Assembly (NCBI GenBank): GCA_023231165.1
Contig: JALNVY010000005.1
Span: 1-28,383 of the forward strand
Direction: 5' to 3'
DNA length: 28,383 bases
Source: Syntrophales bacterium
GTDB lineage: Bacteria > Desulfobacterota > Syntrophia > Syntrophales > UBA8958
Shown here: positions 1-9,277 of the stretch, in pieces
Layout of the letters: every line of letters starts with the position of its first letter
How positions within the stretch are numbered: the stretch's first letter is position 1
Program-made: the position numbers and the translations under genes
The notes under the pieces: model-generated
Database searches by the model: none
Seen by the model: only the letters and a program-made list of their open reading frames with translations
Told to the model about the DNA's origin: nothing

Positions 1-1722
1 ACGGCCATCTGTCTGGCGGCGTCTTTCGCCTTTGCCGGGGAGTCTGTTGAGCTGAAAGTTTTGGGTGTCGATGGCGACGTGCTGAAAAACGTCAGAGCCG
101 CCCTGGCCGTTCCTGCCGGACTGGTCAAGGATGGTAAGGTGGATGTCTTATGGCTCGATCATTTCCAGGAGCAAATCCCCCGGAAGATACAGGAAGCTCT
201 CGAATCCCTCGGTTACTACAATGCCGTAACGACTGTGTCGCGGGAAATGACGCCGGAAGGGATATTCCGTGTGATCGTGGCGGTTGCGGCGGGGGAACCG
301 GTGCGGGTGAGAAGGGTAGCTGTCCGCATCGAGGGTCCCGGGGAAGGGAATGCGGCTTTTCGGAATGCCATCGAAAAGTTTCCCCTTAAAAAAGGCGATA
401 TCCTGCGTCATGATGTCTATGAAGACGCAAAAAGAGGCATTCAAGATCTCAGCATCGGTATGGGTTACCTGAACGGCCGCTTCTCCGTCCACGATATTCA
501 GGTGCTGGTTAGTCAATCCTGTGCGGATATTGATCTCGTCTATGTTACGGGCCCCCAATATTTCTTCGGACAGATTAATTTTTCCGGCGCCCCCAAGTAT
601 CCACAAAGGTTTCTTAACCGCTATGTTGCATTCAAGGAAGGGGACGTGTTCTCTTATGAAAAGATCTGGCAGACCCAGCGAAATCTTACCCTTGCTGACC
701 GTTATTCCGATGTCCCTATTGAGACGGACAAGGAGAAAGCTCGAGAAAATCAGGTTCCTGTGGAGATAAAGCTGACGCCTTTACCGGAAAAACAGGTGAA
801 AATCGGCGGCGGCTACGGCACCGATACGGGCCCGCGGTTTTCTATCAATTACCGGGACAAGAATGTCTTCAACGCCGGTCACCAGTGGGATACGGGGCTG
901 AATGTAAGTCCTGTCCTTCAGGGCGTCGCCATGGGATATACGGTGCCGGGAGCAGATATTCGGACTTACTCGGCCCTCAAAGTCAATCTCAAACGAGAAA
1001 ACACCGACACCTATACAACGAAGGAATTATCCATGGAGCTGCAGCATATCCGTCCCTATTTCTTCGATAAGTCCGGGGCCATTTTTCTCCAGTTGCTGCG
1101 GGAAGATTCCGATGCCGGCGATCAAAAGACCAACACCTTTTCCCTGATGCCGGGATTCCGCGTGTTCGACCGCCAGTATGACCATCCGGTACGGCCGACT
1201 AAAGGTTTCTCCTATCTGGCAGAAATCAGAGGAACCCATCAGGACCTTGGCTCCTATACGGGTTTTATTCAAGGCACCCTCACCGGAAGCAGCCTTTATC
1301 CCTTGGGCGGAGGCTTTTCGCTCCTGACAAGGCTTAATGCCGGCGCCACGCTACAAAACGAAGGATCAAAGGATCTGCCCATTGCCATCCGGTATTTTGC
1401 CGGAGGCGACAACAGCGTGCGGGGATATGGCTATCAGTCCCTAGGGGCAAAGGACGATAAGGGAAACGTTGTCGGCGGGAAAAACACCCTCGTCGGAAGT
1501 GTCGAGGTGGAGCGTCCCCTCTGGAAGAACTGGGGAGCCGCCGTTTTTTATGATGTCGGCAACGCCTTTAACAGTTTCAGAGAAATGGACCTTGCCCAAG
1601 GGGCAGGAATCGGCTGCCGGTATTATACCCCCGTCGGTCCCATAAAACTGGACATCGCCAGGCAGATCGGAATACCCGAACCGGCGTTCCGCCTCCATCT
1701 GGGATTCGGGTTCACCCTATGA
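1..1722 (+). CDS. tamA: TamA-like Omp85 outer-membrane assembly factor (5' end outside window)
   Basis: The frame is open from base 1, so the gene is truncated at its 5' end. The first visible residues (AICLAASFAFAGES) look like the end of a Sec signal peptide, so little more than its start is missing; the TTG at 61 is not the real start. The first roughly 250 residues look like POTRA repeats. The C-terminal half is a beta-barrel of alternating hydrophobic strands with the Omp85 lid-loop signature (GGDNSVRGYGY, about 1405-1440) and ends in an aromatic/hydrophobic strand (LHLGFGFTL). Omp85 proteins insert or export proteins across the outer membrane. The 4-nt ATGA overlap with a tamB-type gene favours TamA over BamA. 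No regulatory region is visible. Confidence 0.88.
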   Translation, partial: TAICLAASFAFAGESVELKVLGVDGDVLKNVRAALAVPAGLVKDGKVDVLWLDHFQEQIPRKIQEALESLGYYNAVTTVSREMTPEGIFRVIVAVAAGEPVRVRRVAVRIEGPGEGNAAFRNAIEKFPLKKGDILRHDVYEDAKRGIQDLSIGMGYLNGRFSVHDIQVLVSQSCADIDLVYVTGPQYFFGQINFSGAPKYPQRFLNRYVAFKEGDVFSYEKIWQTQRNLTLADRYSDVPIETDKEKARENQVPVEIKLTPLPEKQVKIGGGYGTDTGPRFSINYRDKNVFNAGHQWDTGLNVSPVLQGVAMGYTVPGADIRTYSALKVNLKRENTDTYTTKELSMELQHIRPYFFDKSGAIFLQLLREDSDAGDQKTNTFSLMPGFRVFDRQYDHPVRPTKGFSYLAEIRGTHQDLGSYTGFIQGTLTGSSLYPLGGGFSLLTRLNAGATLQNEGSKDLPIAIRYFAGGDNSVRGYGYQSLGAKDDKGNVVGGKNTLVGSVEVERPLWKNWGAAVFYDVGNAFNSFREMDLAQGAGIGCRYYTPVGPIKLDIARQIGIPEPAFRLHLGFGFTL

Positions 1723-4700
1723 ACAAAAAATCGATTGTACCCCTTGTTCTTCTTGCCACGACCCTCGTGTTCACTGGGATCGTGGTCTGGCTCTTCTATA
1801 CCGAGACCGGGGCGCAATATCTTGTCACCCGCATCTTTCGTTTTGTTCCTGCCCGGATTGAAGCCGGCAGTGTTACCGGAACCCTGGCATCGGAGCTTAC
1901 CCTCCGGGATCTGACGGTTAACAGCGAGGGACAGCGGATTACGGTCGGAAGGGTGATTCTTCAGTGGCGTCCCTGGGAGCTTTCGATGGGAAAGGTTGTG
2001 CTGTCAAGGCTCGTTTTGTATGACTTAAACATCAGGGACAATCATCCTGAAAAGCCCGCCGATTTGACGTGGCCCGGATTTCCGGGGGCGTTATCATGGT
2101 TCCAGTGGCGTGTCGGCCAGCTTGATGTTCAGAGAGTTGCCTACCGCAGCCAGGACAAAGAGCTGTTGATCCCGAGGATTAATTGCCGCCTGGACAGCAT
2201 CTACGGATTTGTCCGCATCCATGATCTGCTTGTAGAGAGCCCATCCGCGAGGGTGACGGGAATATTGCAGAGCCATCTTGCCAACCCCTTCCTTGCCGTT
2301 GACGTCAGGCTGGAGCCGAAAGGGACTTCCTGGCCTGTAACTGTCATTCAGGCTAAACTTCGGGCTCCTTCCGGGTCGATGCTGATGACCGGACCGTTCA
2401 CGGCAAAGATGTTTGTCGGAACCATTGAACGGTTCATCATCGATGGTCGCATTTCCTTCGAACGCCATGCTCTTGCCTTTGCGGGTATGTCTTTGAGGGA
2501 AAGGGAACGTAAGGGCGCCGTCAAGGGTGAGGGAAAGATTCTGTTTTCGCGAGCCGCCCCGATTATCGAGGTGGCGGCAAAGGCCGAGGATCTGGACCTC
2601 TCTCAGGAGGCGGGCATGGAATGCCGTCTTACCGGGAACGTCTATATCGCGGGTAATCTCTCTTCCTATCAAGGGAGCTTCCGCCTGCGTCCGTACTTTT
2701 CTGCCTGGGAACCGGGAGAGGCCACCGGCATTATTTCCGGGGATCGCGGGCAGGCAAGCATCGAAGATCTGCTTATGAACCTTGGCAAAGGGACCATCAA
2801 AGGCCGTATGAATATCGCCTGGGAAAAGGATCTGGCCTTGACCGCAACGTTCCAGGCAAGAAATATCGACCCTTCCCGGGCGATGCCGGAGCTGAAGGGT
2901 AACATCAATGCGGACTTGGAGGGCTTATTGCGGCGGCCCTCGGGAGCTTCAGTGGAGGCTGCCGTGAAAGGTCGGCTCCTCAGCAGCCAGTTGCTAGGCA
3001 AGCAAGTGACCGGGACCATCAACGCCCACTGGAAAGACGAAGGGCTCAATCTTGACGACCTGAGCTTGCAGGGAGATGGGTTCCACGTCAGCGCCCGGGG
3101 CGATGCGCGGGACCGCATCCTTTATGAGGCGCGAGTTACAAAGTTCTCTCACCTCCTGCCGAAGGTGGAAGGGCAATTTCAGGGACAGGGATGGTTCCGG
3201 TTTCGTAACCGTCTCCTCTCCGGGAATCTCGTCGCCTCAGGGAAAGGCCTCGCTTTTGATCATGCAAAGATCGAATCTTTGACGGCGGATCTTTCCCTTA
3301 CCGAGGATGGGAACAAGGATCTTAAGGCCCAAGTGACAGCGAAAAATATGTTCCTAGGGGGAGCAACCTGGCGTCAGGCCGAGCTGAAAGTAGGGGGAAC
3401 GAAAAGTAGGCATCGTGCAGATCTGCTGGCCGCAAGTCCGGAGAATAGATTGCGCATTCAGGCTGCCGGTTCGTATCAGCAGGCGGTCTGGACTGGAATT
3501 ATTCAGGATGTTTTTTGGGACAGCAAACGATTTGGCCCCCTGACCATTGTCAAGCCGACGAATATTGTTGCCACAGGACACTCTCTGTCTCTCGCTCCGC
3601 TTCTTTTGACGGGACGACAAGGGGAACAATTGGAATTGGCCGCCCGTACGGATGGTCAAAAAAAACAGGAATTCCTTATGGCCGTATGGCAGGATCTCCA
3701 ACTTGGCCGGCTAAATCTCTTTGCCACGGACACGGAGATGGAAGGAAAGACTAGCGGGCAGATGCGTATGGAGTGGCCGGGAAAGGGACCATTTCGGCTG
3801 TCAGGGTCGGCGATGGTCAAGGGAGAAATCTCGCACGGAACGTGGAAGTTGCCCATTCGGGAGGGCCAGACCCGCATCCGGTGGGATGAAAAGGGCCTGG
3901 ACATGAGACAGTCTCTCGATTTTGGAGAAAAGGGAAAGATCGTGTCGGTATTGTCCTCTTCGGCGCCGCCGGCCGGGGCGATGCCTGGGGAAGGAGCCTT
4001 TCAGATCCGCCTTACGGATATGGATCTTCAACTTATCAAACCCTTGCTACCCACGTCGCTGGAAACTCAAGGCCGTTTCTCCGGACAGGCGGAAGGACGG
4101 CTTCTGCCACAACAGCGATTTACTATGAAGGGGCAGTCAACGGTTTCGAGAGGAAACTGGATCGTTGCCTACCCGAAAGGGAAGGTACAGTTTTCCCAGG
4201 AGAACCTTGCCCTTGCCTGGAGTTGGCAGGATGACGCCCTACAGGGGACGCTGGAGAGCAAGTTTACAAACCACGGCCAGATCCGTTCCACATTCACTCT
4301 ACCGATCAAGGCGCAAATCCCGCTGAAAATAAACAAAGAAGGCCCTCTTTCCATTACCGCCAAGGGAGATCTTCGGGAGAAAGGATTGCTTAGCGCCCTC
4401 TTTCCCGGAACTGTTCGGGAAACCCACGGACAGCTTGCCATAGATCTTGCGCGGACCGGATCATGGCAGGCACCGATCTATCAGGGAACCCTCCGCCTTA
4501 CCCAGGCTGGCGCTTACGTCCCGGCCACGGGAATCCGCCTGGAGGATTTGGATTCCGTGGCCAGGTTCTATCAGGACCGGATTGAGATCGAGCAAATATC
4601 CGCCCGCTCCGGGGCAGGCAGTATCAAAGGAAAGGCGACGTTGTGGTATGGCGACAGAAAAATAAAGCGTATCAAAGGCTTTCTGGAAGGAGAGAGGTTT

Positions 4701-5633
4701 CAGGCCGCATATCTTCCGGAGCTCCAAATACTTATGAATCCCCATCTCACTTTTGAAGGAACCCTTGAGCGTCTGATCCTGCGCGGGGCCATCTATGTCC
4801 CGGAAGGACGGTACACCGAGTCCAAGGAACCAGATATGATCCATACGAGCCGGGATGTCCGGGTCATGGACAGGGGAGAAAAAAAGCCGAAGCCCAAGCC
4901 TGTTGTTATGGATATTGATCTCTCCATCACCCTGGGGGAAAAGGTTTTCATGAAAACCCGGGATATTGAGGGGAAGTTTACCGGCAAAATGAACGCTGTC
5001 GGCAGGAGCCTGGACAATCTTCGCACCCGCGGCGAGATCCACATCACCCAGGGAATTCTATATGCTGCAGAGACCAAACTTCCCATTGAAAGGGGCCATC
5101 TCTTCTTCAAGGACAAGCCCTTTCCTCTCGCCTCCCTTGATATTCTGGCGGTAAAGACGGTTGGTGATGTCCGGGCGGGATTTCTTGTGACCGGAACCAT
5201 TCGCACCCCCATAGTGACCCTTTATTCGGTGCCTTCCATGTCGGACCAGGATGTCCTCGCCCATATCGTCTTCGGAACGAGCTACACCGGTGATAAAATC
5301 CAGGCCACGACACTGCTGAAATCAGCGGGAATGTTCCTTGCCCAGGGAAAGTCGGTGGGCCTCGAAGACAGTCTGAGAAAAAGCGCCGGGTTGGAGATAG
5401 GGGGGTTGACTTCCCCTAACCGATCCAAGCAGGGAACAACTGATACGACCACTTCTCTCTCCACGGTTGGCCAGTATTTGTCGCCACAGCTTTACGTCGG
5501 TCTGGGGCGAGCCCTGTTCAGCGACGATATCCTCTACATTATGAAATATTCTTTTACAAAGCGTTGGGAGGTGGAAACGAAGGCGGGAAAGCAAAGTAGC
5601 ATCGACCTGTTTTTCAAAATAGATTTTGATTAA
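1719..5633 (+). CDS. tamB: TamB-like translocation/assembly module protein (DUF490 C-terminus)
   Basis: A protein of 1304 residues, in the usual TamB size range. It starts with a short cytoplasmic MNKK stretch and one transmembrane anchor (about residues 8-27, VPLVLLATTLVFTGIVVWLF). A very long periplasmic stretch of repeating short beta-strands follows, as expected for the beta-groove of the AsmA/TamB/YhdP class. The last roughly 300 residues match the DUF490 pattern, with LAHIVFGTSY followed by a barrel-like end (YVGLGRALFSDDILYIMKYSF). TamB spans the periplasm and partners TamA; the family is linked to outer-membrane protein assembly and lipid transport. The ATG overlaps the tamA stop, implying translational coupling. 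The stop overlaps the convergent cyclase gene by 4 nt, leaving no room for a separate terminator. Confidence 0.9.
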   Translation: MNKKSIVPLVLLATTLVFTGIVVWLFYTETGAQYLVTRIFRFVPARIEAGSVTGTLASELTLRDLTVNSEGQRITVGRVILQWRPWELSMGKVVLSRLVLYDLNIRDNHPEKPADLTWPGFPGALSWFQWRVGQLDVQRVAYRSQDKELLIPRINCRLDSIYGFVRIHDLLVESPSARVTGILQSHLANPFLAVDVRLEPKGTSWPVTVIQAKLRAPSGSMLMTGPFTAKMFVGTIERFIIDGRISFERHALAFAGMSLRERERKGAVKGEGKILFSRAAPIIEVAAKAEDLDLSQEAGMECRLTGNVYIAGNLSSYQGSFRLRPYFSAWEPGEATGIISGDRGQASIEDLLMNLGKGTIKGRMNIAWEKDLALTATFQARNIDPSRAMPELKGNINADLEGLLRRPSGASVEAAVKGRLLSSQLLGKQVTGTINAHWKDEGLNLDDLSLQGDGFHVSARGDARDRILYEARVTKFSHLLPKVEGQFQGQGWFRFRNRLLSGNLVASGKGLAFDHAKIESLTADLSLTEDGNKDLKAQVTAKNMFLGGATWRQAELKVGGTKSRHRADLLAASPENRLRIQAAGSYQQAVWTGIIQDVFWDSKRFGPLTIVKPTNIVATGHSLSLAPLLLTGRQGEQLELAARTDGQKKQEFLMAVWQDLQLGRLNLFATDTEMEGKTSGQMRMEWPGKGPFRLSGSAMVKGEISHGTWKLPIREGQTRIRWDEKGLDMRQSLDFGEKGKIVSVLSSSAPPAGAMPGEGAFQIRLTDMDLQLIKPLLPTSLETQGRFSGQAEGRLLPQQRFTMKGQSTVSRGNWIVAYPKGKVQFSQENLALAWSWQDDALQGTLESKFTNHGQIRSTFTLPIKAQIPLKINKEGPLSITAKGDLREKGLLSALFPGTVRETHGQLAIDLARTGSWQAPIYQGTLRLTQAGAYVPATGIRLEDLDSVARFYQDRIEIEQISARSGAGSIKGKATLWYGDRKIKRIKGFLEGERFQAAYLPELQILMNPHLTFEGTLERLILRGAIYVPEGRYTESKEPDMIHTSRDVRVMDRGEKKPKPKPVVMDIDLSITLGEKVFMKTRDIEGKFTGKMNAVGRSLDNLRTRGEIHITQGILYAAETKLPIERGHLFFKDKPFPLASLDILAVKTVGDVRAGFLVTGTIRTPIVTLYSVPSMSDQDVLAHIVFGTSYTGDKIQATTLLKSAGMFLAQGKSVGLEDSLRKSAGLEIGGLTSPNRSKQGTTDTTTSLSTVGQYLSPQLYVGLGRALFSDDILYIMKYSFTKRWEVETKAGKQSSIDLFFKIDFD

Positions 5634-7081
5634 TTCTTTTTCCTTGTCCGTATTGTTACCTCTATAGCGGGCGGTTTACCGCCCTCAAACCTGACATTCG
5701 GAGGATAGCGGAGGGAGACTTCGAAGCTGCTCTGGTTGGCTAATTTTGAGAGATCGATCGATTCGGTCTGAATCTTGATCTTTCCATGGGAAGCGGCGGC
5801 GCCGGGAACGAGGACCCGCACTGCCGATGGGGAAGCGGATATTTCCTGGATGGCGATTCCCCGGGGGGGCTTTCCCGTGGTTGGCACGTCTATAGGGATG
5901 GAAACAGACACGAAACGGGAGGCGGTAATTGTAATCTCGGGGGGTATGACTGCTACAACGGTGAGGCTGGATGGGGCCTTCACCATCTCACGGGTGAGGA
6001 TGATTGCCTGTTTCCCCTCGCGAATATCCCCTAATTTAACCGATATTTTCAGTGCTTCCGGATTGAGGAGTTGAAATGCCTGGCTAGGACCGGAGAGAAT
6101 CACTTTTGCTTCCGTAAGTTTAGGCTCTTCCAGGATGTACTGACGGGAGACGCTTAGATATTCAATGGGAATCAGGAAATCGCGGCGGATCGATTCTTTC
6201 TGGTAGCCGAAAATAACCCACAGGATGCATGCCAGCACTAGGGCGACAACTTTTTCCCGGGTGTTCTTCTTGATTTCCTGAGACAAGCGCGATGTCTTCC
6301 CTTTTTCAGGAGACATTTCCCGATAGAAGGTCTCCAATTCGTTTTGCAGGGCTGCCGCACCGCTCAATGCCTGAATTTTCTCGTTCCTGGCGATGGAAAT
6401 TGTGCCCCGTTCTTCAGACACGACGATACAGAGGGCGTCGGAACGCTCGGCAAGACCTAATGCGGCGGTATGGCGCAGGCCCGTGGCGCCGATCCTGTCC
6501 ATATTCGTTGACAGGGGGAGGTGGCAGCCAAAGCGGGTGATGCGATTACCGTGAATGATGACGGCGCCGTCGTGCCCCGGAGAGTGGGGGTCGAAGATAC
6601 TTTCGAGGAGGGACTGACTGATCAGTCCATCCAGTTTGGTGCCGCCGCTGATGTGCCTGTCCAGCGGGTCGCCCCCTCCCAGAACGATCAGGGCGCCGAT
6701 ACGATTTCTGGCGAGGTTCGCCGCCGTTGTCGCAAGCACTTCCGTTTCCTCATGTTGAGGGCCGATGGATCGTATCTGTTTGCCGAACCGGCCGATAATG
6801 GCCAGGCGTTCGAAGAACCTGCGCAGGTCTTCCTGAAAGATGACAACCAGCACAAAAATCAGGATAGCGAAGAAACCCTGAAGAACAACCGTGGTCAGGT
6901 AGAGCTGAAAGAAACGCGCCGTGACGAAGATAGCGCCGACCACGCTGATGCCAACCAGGACGAAGCGGGAGGCCCGGTCTTTAAACCAGATGAGGAGGGC
7001 ATAGATCATCAGGGAAACAATGATTATGTCGAGAATATCCTGAATTCTGAGATTGTTGATGATGGAGAATATCGGCTGCAT
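5630..7081 (-). CDS. cdaA: Diadenylate cyclase fused to YbbR domains (CdaA-CdaR fusion)
   Basis: A protein of 483 residues with two normally separate parts. Residues 1-95 hold three membrane helices ending in VVIFQEDLRRFF, typical of CdaA. Residues about 110-240 are the DAC (DisA_N) domain that makes c-di-AMP from two ATP: the DGA motif is intact (D171-G172-A173), followed by SEERGTISI. The second motif, normally R-H-R, reads R203-H204-T205. After a charged linker there is a fourth membrane helix (about 277-293, VVALVLACILWVIFGY), then about 185 residues of repeated beta-rich YbbR/CdaR-like sequence. In Firmicutes cdaA and cdaR are separate adjacent genes. No frameshift or internal stop marks the junction, so the fusion looks genuine. 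Transcribed away from the sirtuin cluster. Cyclase activity with RHT is not certain. Confidence 0.87.
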   Translation of the reverse strand: MQPIFSIINNLRIQDILDIIIVSLMIYALLIWFKDRASRFVLVGISVVGAIFVTARFFQLYLTTVVLQGFFAILIFVLVVIFQEDLRRFFERLAIIGRFGKQIRSIGPQHEETEVLATTAANLARNRIGALIVLGGGDPLDRHISGGTKLDGLISQSLLESIFDPHSPGHDGAVIIHGNRITRFGCHLPLSTNMDRIGATGLRHTAALGLAERSDALCIVVSEERGTISIARNEKIQALSGAAALQNELETFYREMSPEKGKTSRLSQEIKKNTREKVVALVLACILWVIFGYQKESIRRDFLIPIEYLSVSRQYILEEPKLTEAKVILSGPSQAFQLLNPEALKISVKLGDIREGKQAIILTREMVKAPSSLTVVAVIPPEITITASRFVSVSIPIDVPTTGKPPRGIAIQEISASPSAVRVLVPGAAASHGKIKIQTESIDLSKLANQSSFEVSLRYPPNVRFEGGKPPAIEVTIRTRKKN

Positions 7082-7110
7082 TCTGGTCCCTGATTGATAA
7101 TATTGTCTTT

Positions 7111-7139
7111 TACATAAGGTTAAGCGCCATGAAAGTCAA
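7111..7139 (-). promoter_or_regulatory. Candidate sigma-70 promoter for the cyclase-YbbR gene
   Basis: On the minus strand TTGACT (7134-7139) is followed by a 17-nt spacer and TATGTA (7111-7116), about 30 nt before the start codon at 7081. The -35 is good and the -10 is weak. It lies in the divergent gap between this gene and the sirtuin operon. Confidence 0.35.
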
Positions 7140-7203
7140 GGAAAGAGCTTAGTATGGCAGATTGCCACTTTGTTTTCTCATGAAGATAGTGTATCGTATC
7201 TCC

Positions 7204-7995
7204 ATGACCCATGACCAATTACATGACCAGATTCACAAGGCGGCTGGGTTGATCGCTGAAGCAGGCAAGGTCGTCGTTTTTACGGGGGCGGGGATCAGTA
7301 CGGAGTCCGGGATTCCTGATTTTCGCAGTCCCGGAGGTCTATGGTCGAAGTTTGATCCCGACGATTTCACCATCGAGCGCTTTCTGTACAGCCCGGAAAC
7401 ACGGAAAAAGCAATGGAAATTTCTCCTCGAGGGGGGGATCTTTGCCCAGGCCCAGCCTAATGCCGCCCACAAGGCCATCGCCTGGCTGGAAACAATCGGG
7501 AAACTGACCTGTGTGATCACCCAGAATGTGGACGACCTGCACCAGAAGGCGGGTAACAGCCCCGAAAAGGTGTATGAACTTCACGGCAACATGAAATGGC
7601 TCAAGTGTCTGGATTGTTTTGAGAGATATCCTTTGGAGGACCTGTTGGGGAGATTCCGTGGGACCGACGAGATCCCCGCCTGCGTTCGTTGTCAGGGGAT
7701 TCTGAAGCCGGATGTGATCTTTTTCGGAGAGTCCCTGCCGCCGCAAACACTGAAGGACGCAACCTATGCGGCAAGCAACTGTGACCTCCTTATCGTCATC
7801 GGTTCATCCCTGGTCGTCTATCCGGCGGCTTACATCCCCTTATACGCCAAGGGAGGGGGGGCGGAGCTGGTGATTATCAATAAGACCGAAACCCCCTATG
7901 ACGCTAATGCCGATGTGGTTATCCACGGTGGCGCGGGCGAGGTGATGGACGATATCGTAACCGTTCTGCAAAAACTGGATGTCTCATGTGCCTGA
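7204..7995 (+). CDS. Sir2-family NAD-dependent protein deacylase
   Basis: Sirtuins remove acyl groups from lysine using NAD+, releasing nicotinamide and O-acyl-ADP-ribose. All signature elements are present (numbering from the ATG at 7204, 263 residues): GAGISTESGIPDFR (28-41) for NAD binding, TQNVDDLH (106-113), the catalytic His127 in ELHGN, a zinc site of Cys135/138/160/163 and the GSSLVVYPA motif (200-208). The Tyr-x-x-Arg pair that marks succinyl/malonyl-preferring (SIRT5/CobB-type) enzymes is not evident in the corresponding stretch, so acetyl or longer hydrophobic acyl substrates seem more likely. Upstream in-frame TTG (7162) and ATG (7180) starts exist. I prefer 7204 because of the normal family N-terminus; no strong ribosome site supports any of them. 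It overlaps the next gene by 10 nt. Confidence 0.93.
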   Translation: MTHDQLHDQIHKAAGLIAEAGKVVVFTGAGISTESGIPDFRSPGGLWSKFDPDDFTIERFLYSPETRKKQWKFLLEGGIFAQAQPNAAHKAIAWLETIGKLTCVITQNVDDLHQKAGNSPEKVYELHGNMKWLKCLDCFERYPLEDLLGRFRGTDEIPACVRCQGILKPDVIFFGESLPPQTLKDATYAASNCDLLIVIGSSLVVYPAAYIPLYAKGGGAELVIINKTETPYDANADVVIHGGAGEVMDDIVTVLQKLDVSCA

Positions 7996-8774
7996 TTATC
8001 CTTTCCTGGCGGACCCGAACCGATTTCCCACTGATTCTGGCTACGAACCGGGATGAGTTCTACGACCGGCCTTCTCTGCCTGCCGATTTTTGGCAGGACC
8101 GTCCCGATATCCTGGGCGGCCGGGACCTCAAGGAAGGGGGAACCTGGCTGGGAATCACAAAGAAGGGCCGTCTGGCTGCCCTGACCAATTATCGTGACCC
8201 CCTTTCCGTTAAGATGAATGCCCCTTCACGAGGCTGGTTGGTCAAGGGATTTCTCGCCGGTAATGATCGACCGGGAGAATATCTGGATCGGCTCCAAAAG
8301 GAGGCCCCCCGATATAACGGTTTCAGTCTGATTCTGGGAGACGATTCGGGACTGTATTATCTTTCCAATCGCGGGGGCGGGGGTGTTACTCAACTTTCCC
8401 CCGGCATCCACGGCCTCAGCAACCATCTCCTCGACACGCCCTGGCCCAAGGTCGTGAAGGCCAAGGATAACTTTCGCAAGGTTGTGGAAGGGAAGGGCAG
8501 GCCCCGGAGCGAGGATTTATTCGATCTGCTGGCTGATCCCTCACGGCCTGAAGATCGCGAACTGCCAGATACCAGTATCGGTCTGGAGTGGGAACGCATC
8601 CTGTCGTCCGTTTTCATTGCCAGTCCTGTTTATGGAACAAGATCTTCCACGGTGTTGATGATCGATCGTTTTGGCCATGTCCTCTTTGAGGATCGACAAT
8701 TTAACGGGAATGGGGGCGCCTGGATGACCGCCCGCTTCGTATTTCCTCTGGAAGGAAACAATGTCGAGACGTGA
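7986..8774 (+). CDS. NRDE/TANGO2-family protein
   Basis: A protein of 262 residues beginning MCLIILSW with Cys2 exposed after Met removal, then the family-naming NRDE tetrad (residues 21-24, ATNRDEFYDRP) and GGTWLGITKKGRLAALTNYRDP. This is the bacterial NRDE family, homologous to eukaryotic TANGO2. The biochemical role is unsettled: Ntn-hydrolase-like chemistry has been suggested from the N-terminal Cys, and TANGO2 has been connected with haem or acyl-CoA handling. The start overlaps the sirtuin stop by 10 nt and the end overlaps the Nudix gene by 14 nt, so the three are almost certainly co-transcribed and translationally coupled. A specific function cannot be assigned from sequence. Confidence 0.88.
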   Translation: MCLIILSWRTRTDFPLILATNRDEFYDRPSLPADFWQDRPDILGGRDLKEGGTWLGITKKGRLAALTNYRDPLSVKMNAPSRGWLVKGFLAGNDRPGEYLDRLQKEAPRYNGFSLILGDDSGLYYLSNRGGGGVTQLSPGIHGLSNHLLDTPWPKVVKAKDNFRKVVEGKGRPRSEDLFDLLADPSRPEDRELPDTSIGLEWERILSSVFIASPVYGTRSSTVLMIDRFGHVLFEDRQFNGNGGAWMTARFVFPLEGNNVET

Positions 8775-9192
8775 GTATCCCCAAAAGCCGATTGTAGGCG
8801 TCGGGGCCATTGTCGTAAGGGAAGGAAAGGTGCTCCTCGTGAAGCGCGCCGCCGCTCCAAGCAGGGGATTATGGGCGATTCCCGGCGGATCGCTGGAACT
8901 GGGAGAAACCCTCCAGCGGGGGGCGGAACGGGAAATACTTGAAGAAACCGGTATCCGGATCAGGGCGGGCGCCCCAGTGTATGCCTTCGATTTTCTTGAA
9001 TATGATGCAAGTAATCGGCTTCAGTATCATTTCGTCGTTGTCGATATGGAGGCCGAGTATGTGGCGGGAGAGGTCCAGGCCGCCGATGACGCCCTCGACG
9101 CCCGCTGGGTGTCTCCGGAAGAATTGCCGGGAATGTCCGTATCGGGAAATACCTTAAAAATTCTCAAGGAAAGGGGATTTATTTCTTCTTGA
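8761..9192 (+). CDS. Nudix hydrolase (MutT/ADP-ribose pyrophosphatase-like)
   Basis: A protein of 143 residues with a perfect Nudix box at 43-65: G-x5-E-x7-R-E-I-L-E-E-T-G-I. Nudix enzymes hydrolyse nucleoside diphosphates linked to another moiety; the conserved glutamates bind Mg2+. The sequence before the box (GVGAIVVREGKVLLVKRA...GLWAIPGG) matches the MutT/ADP-ribose pyrophosphatase branch, but the substrate cannot be read with certainty. It is the third gene of the overlapping sirtuin-NRDE-Nudix set. Since sirtuins generate O-acyl-ADP-ribose, ADP-ribose clearance is a reasonable inference. 8-oxo-dGTP or another sanitising role is the alternative. Confidence 0.9.
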   Translation: MSRREYPQKPIVGVGAIVVREGKVLLVKRAAAPSRGLWAIPGGSLELGETLQRGAEREILEETGIRIRAGAPVYAFDFLEYDASNRLQYHFVVVDMEAEYVAGEVQAADDALDARWVSPEELPGMSVSGNTLKILKERGFISS

Positions 9193-9277
9193 AATCCAAG
9201 GGCATTTTAATTTAAGATGAATCAGTGGAATCGTGTCGTATGGGGTCGAACGCAATCAGGACAAGAAGGAGATTGTT

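Noticed and set aside
6521..7093. 190-residue plus-strand open frame opposite the cyclase gene
   Set aside because: Antisense to the DAC domain and membrane helices; its acidic composition is the complement of hydrophobic codons.
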